This document shows, in pieces, positions 57,720 through 64,000 of a stretch of DNA of 64,000 bases (positions are counted from its first letter, which is position 1; every line of letters begins with the position of its first letter). The stretch lies in contig OZ020313.1 in the NCBI GenBank assembly GCA_963971305.1, positions 53,330,203 to 53,394,202 of the forward strand, read 5' to 3'. Origin of the DNA: Arcuatula senhousia (lineage: Eukaryota > Mollusca > Bivalvia > Mytilida > Mytilidae). A program made the position numbers and the translations under genes. Under the pieces are notes generated by a model. That model did no database searches. It was given only the letters and a program-made list of their open reading frames with translations, and had not been told where the DNA came from.

Positions 57720-58990
57720 CTTCCCTTGTTCAGGGATAAAGGCTGGCTATTTAAATCTACTAGGAAGGGGAGCAACTCCGTCAACGACTTACAAGGGCTT
57801 ACTCGTCTTCGTTAATCTGTTATAGTCGTGATAATGTATTATTTTATTTTGTGAGATAATTGGAAGACAACACAAAGGATGGATAATTTTGTTTGTCAAG
57901 TTAGTTCTAACAATTACAATAAAAAGGTAATTGATTGATGTGACTTGACAAAATCAAAGGAGAAAATTCTGTAACATTTTTTTTTAAATTATGGTAAAGC
58001 AGTAGTAAATGAAATGGTTCTGGTAATCTTAAACCTCGTTTTTAAAAGGCGCGAAAACATTTTACATAGACTATATTTTATAGACTATCCTGCACCAATG
58101 GAAATAGGTATTTTAAATGAATAAAAATATTTGACGTCATTTCTCAGCAGAAACTTCTGACTAACAGTAGCTATAAATGTAAGTTATGTTTATAACTCTT
58201 TTTTTTTGTTCCAGATGATAACACTCATAAAGTTGTTTCGTTTTATAAAATGTTCAATATAGGAAAAACCTTTTTGGAGCCCCCACTTATATGGTACATT
58301 TAAAACTTTTTGTTTATTATACATGTTATACTTATAGATTCTAGATCAATTGTAAACAGAACATCGTGCAAAATTTCCAAGCCTTAAAATTGAGCAGATT
58401 TCTTTCATTTACCCTGTCCTTCCCCATCATCTCCTGTATTTTATTATAAGTTTAGTTTAGTTCAATGTTTTTGCATTGATTATTATGTAATATATTTGAT
58501 ATTGTTTTGTTTTCTTCATTTTTACTTTAAATAGTAACAATTAACAATCACAAATGGTTTGTTTTATTGTTCAGAAGTTATATCTTATGACTGACAGTGT
58601 TTGAAGGAGGAGGCATAAAGACTATTATATCATAATAATATGCGATCTTAAACTTGTAATCATTAGGTCATATTTTTTTTCAAAATAAACTGTTACAATT
58701 TAGTACCAACAAGTAATATAAGGACATATATAAATGTTATATTGTTATGAATAAGGAAGTTCACAATACTTTCAACATAAGCATCTCTTCATTAAAATCC
58801 TGTCTTACTTTGAATTATAGATATAAAATTATATTTATATTTTGAATTTCTTCCTTATCTAAATCGTCATTCGGAAAGCTTCAAGAGAAAACCGAAAAAG
58901 GTAAATATTTTGTTTATTTCTTTGTTATTAAAAAAACATAGACCTGTGAAAATTTTTAATTTTGTATGAAAATTGGGACATCTTGTTTAT
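57720..58990. other. AT-rich gene-free stretch
   Basis: No gene or structured repeat recognised. Confidence 0.4.
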
Positions 58991-58994
58991 AAAG

Positions 58995-59641
58995 TTCACA
59001 GAAATAAGAAAATTTGTGAAACAGACACAGTGCCCCACCTTTCTATTTATTAAACAGCTAGGTTATCTATCAAAATACGAAGCTCACCTCATTACCTTTT
59101 ATTGTCACTAAGAGGGAATTGAGGGAATTTTAAGTGCTCATTCATGCAGAAAAAGAAGGTCACAGCGAGCATCTGAACCATATGTCTTTCTAATCATCCC
59201 TAGATACACCTACCATATCACAATGGTTGAAGTTGTACTTGCCTGTAAGCAGGAATGAACCTCAATCATTCTTCTTTAAGTAGTAATCCATGTGGAAATA
59301 TAGGTCAAATCAAGCATCCGAAGCATGAATTGTGATAAGCATCACTCACTAGGTGCACCTACTATACCAATATGGTTGGTGTGGCACTTGTCAGTAAGCG
59401 GAGAAGGACTTTGACCATATTTCTGTAAGTGGTCATCCATGTGGAAAATATATGTCAAATCCAGCACCCGAAGCATGCATTGTGCTTAGCATCAATAGGT
59501 GCACCTACCATACCAATATGGTTGATGTGGCGTATTTCAGTAAGTAGGAATTTGGAATAATGAGGATTTGGGACAGACGGACGGACGGACGAATGGGTCC
59601 GAACATTATAAGCCCCTCTACTTTTGTAGGCGGGGCATAAA
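58995..59641 (-). mobile_element. Satellite-core element, inverted copy of the 2-kb family
   Basis: The outer left is GACACAGTGCCCCACC, the outer right GGCGGGGCATAAA. The core (about 59195-59560) holds two to three units that are the reverse complement of the 145-bp unit at 2030-3066 (for example GTGGCACTTGTCAGTAAGCG, CATGTGGAAA, CGAAGCATG and TAGGTGCACCTA). GACGGACGGACGGACG lies next to the right end. Confidence 0.78.
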
Positions 59642-59979
59642 AATTAAAACATATGCAAAAACATGTTATCGTCATGGTCAACATATGTTCACCTCACGTT
59701 TGTTATAAAATCTTGATGTGAATTCATGATGACGCAGAAAAAAAAAATCCTCGATTTGGTGACAATTTACATCTCATATATCCGAAGGAACTTGAGAGTA
59801 AGGACACTTCAGATTCTAGCAGGTTCGCATCATATTTGGTTTTATTTCTCGAAATTGACACACGCTTTTGTACAAAACCCTATTACAAACGTGATGACTT
59901 CAACTTTCCAATAGTCAGCTTTCCCCTTTCGGTGTAACAACTCTCCGTCCGCTCCATCATATAGAGTTTACATATCATA

Positions 59980-60490
59980 ATTGATTCGTTATTCCAGAGC
60001 ATGTGGGAGTTTAACGAATTTTTTGATAGCAATAAGCAAATTGTTAACACAATGGGTACGTTGCTCTAAGGTTGTTGTCATCACTCAAGAAATTTTACGG
60101 AAGACATCATGTGCTTGGAGACAAATACGGGATTTCTATCACTCAAATGAGCACAGATGTTAATTTGACGTATAGTTTTGTAATGTCATCCTTCAGCAAC
60201 GTATACTCAAGTCGAAATACGAGAGTGAACTCAGGTGCTCCGGAAGAGTAAGCAGTTCCTGCTTGCTATAGCACACCTGTCATGTTGCCAAAGATCGATT
60301 TAGTGTCGGTCAAATCCGGAAAGGGTGACATTACCAAAGCTTATGTTAAACCAACATCTGTGCTCATCTGAGAGATAGAAATCCCGTATTTGTATACAAG
60401 CACATGATGTATTCAATATAATTTCTTGACAACAACATGGCAGCAACGTTCCCCTGTCTTAACAATTGGCTTGACAATCCTCTTGATATG
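59980..60490. mobile_element. Two facing copies of retroelement family 2
   Basis: 59990-60235 (plus) and about 60480-60190 (minus) both contain the GCAAATTGTTAACAC / KFYGRHH-type coding end (CGGAAGACATCATGTGCTTGG; in the second copy ACATCATGTGCTTGTATAC). They meet around 60190-60240, forming an imperfect palindrome. Confidence 0.6.
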
Positions 60491-62240
60491 GAAAATTGGC
60501 ATAGAAACTTATTAAAGAAAAGATACAAGTTTGTAGTTTAAGTAAAATCTTTAACTTTTGTGGGTTTTTTTTGTAAGAATATTGATAATTTGATAGTAAT
60601 TTTACAACGTTAATCAATTACCTTTTGACTATAGTATTGAGATTACCGCGATCAAATATGTTGGTTTCTTATGATGATATAACACTAAATCACTAGTTGA
60701 TTCAAGTGTTTTGTCGGATTTAGAATCGATGTGTTGTTTTTTTTTTACATCAGTCAACAAATACTTCTTAGCTAGATGTCAGTTTTTGCGAGTGTTCTCA
60801 ATTAAGTCCTTTACGCCTTTTTGTTCTCTTATAGTGCTCTTGTCTCAGTTCTCTCTTGTTGAATTGAACTTTTGTCCAGAAATTGATCTGAAGTTTCGTT
60901 GATAGGTTAGGGATTTGTTAAATCTTTAGCGATCTCTGGTCATGTTGAAAACTGCTGGCTGTTTTCCATTGTGTTTTTTAAAATTGCCGTTTCTTTATTT
61001 TGTTTGTGTCGCGTTGACTAATTCCATATTTCCTTACCGACTATTAGGGCGATAGCAGATAGTCATTTACTTAGTAGACTGTTAATAGTTTAATAGTATG
61101 TTTGCGGTCTCCGATGGATGACGGCAACAAGCCAATTAAATTGAACATTTTCGAGATCCTCGGCTTTTATCCATTCAAATGCATTAAAAAATTTTCAACA
61201 TGTTTTCTTTTTATTTGTTCAGAACTATTAAGAGAAGGTCATAATAAACACCCTATAACAATTTCATTCAATTCTAATTACAATTTCTATGTTAAAAAAG
61301 AAGACTAACTTTCAATGTATTTCCTATGAAAAATCTAGAGAAGTTTTTTTCCCGCCATATTTTTAGGTGCTTATATCTTGAAAACAGCTCCATGTTTTTG
61401 AAAACTTTTTTCATAAAGTCTAGCTATTTTGAGCTATTCTTTCCAAATTTTCTATTCTAAAAAACTTTTAATTACAAAAAATATCAGGCTCGTACTCCCT
61501 TAAGGTGGTTCGTAGCTATAAAACTGAGCATCTTTTCTGACATTTTGCATTTTAATTAAAACGACTTAAAATAACACTAGAGTCGAAAATTTAATTCTTA
61601 ATTCTATTTTATTATTCAAATAATTATAACATAAATATTTAAAAAGAAATAAAGCTTGTATGAAAAGTTCTATTTTCAGGGGAGATATTTGGCGGGAAAA
61701 TGTGTGACAGATTTTATGAAGAAATGTTTTCGAACAATTAGTTTTTCTTAAATACAAGTTCAATTATGAAAATTCAATTCTGCAAAATATAAATTATGAT
61801 GGATTTTCCTTTTACCCCCGGACTAAAAACCGGACAAATTCATGCGAAAAAGGTACAAAAAAGACGTTTTTCATCTTAACAATACAGATCGTGCTCTCCA
61901 ATATTTTTAAATGAAATCTGGGAAAACATTCAAAGCTTCTAATACCTCTTAAGAACAGACCATTTAACTTGAAGGGGAACTTGGTTTCTTTCTTTCGGTG
62001 AGAATTATTTATCCGCGCATTTATTTTTTTTAAGTGTTGCGACAGGATATTCTTTTTTTTCAGTATCAGCATTATTTTATATATCAGAAATCCTTTTTTA
62101 GATTTTTTTCTTACCCTCTGCTGCCAAAATATTTTTTTCACCAAAAATCATTATCAAAATATTTTTTTTAGAAAAAAAACAAGCCCACTTCAAGTTATAT
62201 GGCCCATCCCTTATTAATACACGAACTATGTTTACAATTT
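60490..62240. other. Gene-free stretch
   Basis: No gene is recognised. A segment near 60940-61050 (GTTTCTTTATTTTG...GTGTCGCGTTGAC...ATTCCATAT) resembles 28105-28170, indicating another shared repeat tail. Confidence 0.35.
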
Positions 62241-62244
62241 CAAC

Positions 62245-62690
62245 AACTTGATACAAAGAGTGAAATATGAGCTAATGTTGTAAATAAAGGTAATAACAAA
62301 ATTACCGAACTAGGGGGATCAATCTCAATGTCCAAGAGAAAAAGACTAAACACGGAAGACACACCGGAATATTTGTAGATCGCAATGGTCCTGACGTTGT
62401 ACAGGCATTTCAAATGAAATGGTGGGATAAACCAGGTTTTTTGGCGTGCCAAACCTCCTTCTTCCATTTCGATCTTAGGGACCGGTAGTAACACACAATG
62501 CAACACGGCTGTGAAGACATAATAGGAATATTAAGATAATACAACAATCAGTACAACAATCAGCAAAACACTAATCAAAACAAACACTAACCAATACGTT
62601 CAACTTAATTTTGAATTTTTCCACCAGTTGCTGTTAACGAAGGAAGAATTTTTTTAGGGACCGTATGAGACGTTGAAAATGGGGGTTCTA
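62245..62690 (-). mobile_element. Retroelement family 1, 5'-truncated copy
   Basis: Read on the minus strand, it starts with the coding end (ACGTCTCATACGG...CTAAAAAAATTC, peptide LKKFF..), then the 3' region with GATCGAAAT, CCAGGTTTTTTGG in reverse, and TACCGAACTAGG. Same family as 39811-40254. It ends 35 bp before the second receptor copy, next to its putative splice acceptor. Confidence 0.72.
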
Positions 62691-62724
62691 CACTTTTTAA
62701 AATCTAATTTATTTTTTTAGCATA

Positions 62725-64000
62725 ATGGTGGAGATGAAATCAGTGCTGTTCTCATGTTTATTCTTGACTCAAGTGACGTCATTACTAACGCCATGTTCAT
62801 TTGAGGTCAAATGTCGATGTGAAGCAGACGGTACATTTCTGAGAGTAAATTGTACCGGTAGTAACCTTGCAATCATACCATTCTTTCCAACCAATGTTAT
62901 TACAGTTGATCTTAGTTATAACAATATATCAAGAATAGCAAACGATTCGTTTATAAACTTGTCAGTTTTGACTTTTCTAAGCTTCAAAAGTAATTCGTAA
63001 AAGTTAATAGAAACGGGTGCATTTACTGGACTTTCCCGACTGAAATATTTAAATATGCAGAATAGTTCAAAAGGTTTTCCATTTCGCCTCCCACAGCAAG
63101 TTTTTAAACCACTGGTGTCCCTGTCTTACTTAAATATGAAGTATATTTGTCCAGGATTTAATATACCTAGTGAAACGCTTTCGGATTTGTTCGTATTGGA
63201 ATTCTTAGAGACAGATTATTCAATGTTTTTTTTTCAAACTCTCCAATCTTTGAACACAGTGTCTCAAAACTGACAAAGTTCAAGTCATTGATCTTTGGTT
63301 TTTGTGGAGAATATTCTAACGATGGTATTTGGCTCGACCACCGCTCATTTGAGTCCGTTAAACATTTAGAATATATAGATATGTTGAGCTGTAATGTAGA
63401 ATTATACCAACCAAACTCAATTACTCAGCTAACCAAACTTCGATTCCTTGCGTTAAAATTCAAACATTTGTACAAATACCAACAAACGGATCCATTGTTT
63501 TATGATTTACAAAGTTTGAACGTAACAACTCTTATTTTACAAAAAGCAATTTTTGTAAGGTTGAGTTTTCCAGCTGATATGTTTAGAATTTTGTACAAAT
63601 CGACCATCACCAAAATGATCATTACAAACATGCTGTTCATGGATCCATTTGTGAAGCCGTCTACGTTTGATAGGGTCCCCGAAAATGTTCGTCAACTTGA
63701 TTTATCAAATAATGGTTTGTCAAAGTTTTCTTTTCATATTAAGAATACTACTAGACTAATTCTGAGACAAAACTCTTTGGGAAGATTCCTCTCAGAAAGT
63801 GCAGTCTCAAAATCAAAATCTACCACTTTAAAGTTTCTAGATCTGTCAGAAAATGAAATTTTTCACCTCCATTTTGGCATATTTAGAGGACATGATAACC
63901 TCCAAACATTATTACTACAGGACAACAAGTTAGCTGATATAACGTTCGACATTAGGCCTCTAGTGAAACTTAAACATCTTGATTTGTCTAAAAATCAGAT
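62725..64000 (+). pseudogene. Second Toll-like receptor copy, broken, runs off the window
   Basis: Closely related to the receptor at 53902 along its whole visible length, including the TTTTTTAG before CATAATGG, the signal peptide and the first leucine-rich repeats. A TAA at 62998-63000 ends the frame after 91 codons. The next part is in the same frame until about 63230, where a net gain of 8 bp at a T-run shifts it. The reading frame then continues with LDLS repeats to the window edge. The transmembrane and TIR parts are outside. Unless these are assembly errors this is a pseudogene. Confidence 0.85.

Overview
The window looks like nuclear DNA of a bivalve mollusc, most likely a mussel-type genome. 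It is AT-rich, with split genes carrying GT-AG introns, a lineage-style Toll-like receptor pair, TTAGGG-type repeats and many mobile elements, including elements with tandem-repeat cores like those described in bivalves. The organism is inferred from gene and repeat character only; no marker gene is present.

Only three protein-coding loci look like host genes. (1) A complete seven-exon zinc/iron-family (ZIP, SLC39A) metal transporter lies on the minus strand, 18485 down to 5837; the joined exons give 434 codons. Its 8.2-kb fourth intron holds a large palindromic (foldback-like) element carrying two zinc-binding ORFs, with a degenerate TTAGGG array at its centre. (2) A complete Toll-like receptor of 700 aa, with its coding region in one exon, lies on the plus strand at 53902-56004. 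(3) A close paralogue of that receptor starts at 62725 and runs off the window end; it carries a stop codon and a frameshift.

The centre (20.6-51.6 kb) is a nest of transposons. The outer layer is a DIRS-type tyrosine-recombinase retrotransposon (about 5.03 kb when the insert is removed) with inverted terminal repeats and an internal complementary region. Its recombinase gene is split by a 25,951-bp interval with perfect CACTATGAACC ends and a GCG target duplication. That interval has long subterminal repeat arrays, as CACTA/EnSpm elements do, but no CACTA transposase was recognised in it. It contains a 6.75-kb element with 531-bp inverted repeats, two elements with about 180-bp tandem cores, a large tandem-duplicated element, and four nearly identical dead PIF/Harbinger copies (one inverted, three head to tail) at 35.6-45.2 kb.

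The flanks hold satellite-core elements (2.0-3.1 and 59.0-59.6 kb), a retroposon with a perfect 13-bp target duplication (4.5 kb), a GATATC minisatellite (5.1-5.5 kb), a TA-flanked MITE (52.2 kb), and many 5'-truncated copies of at least two retroelement families with related peptide ends.
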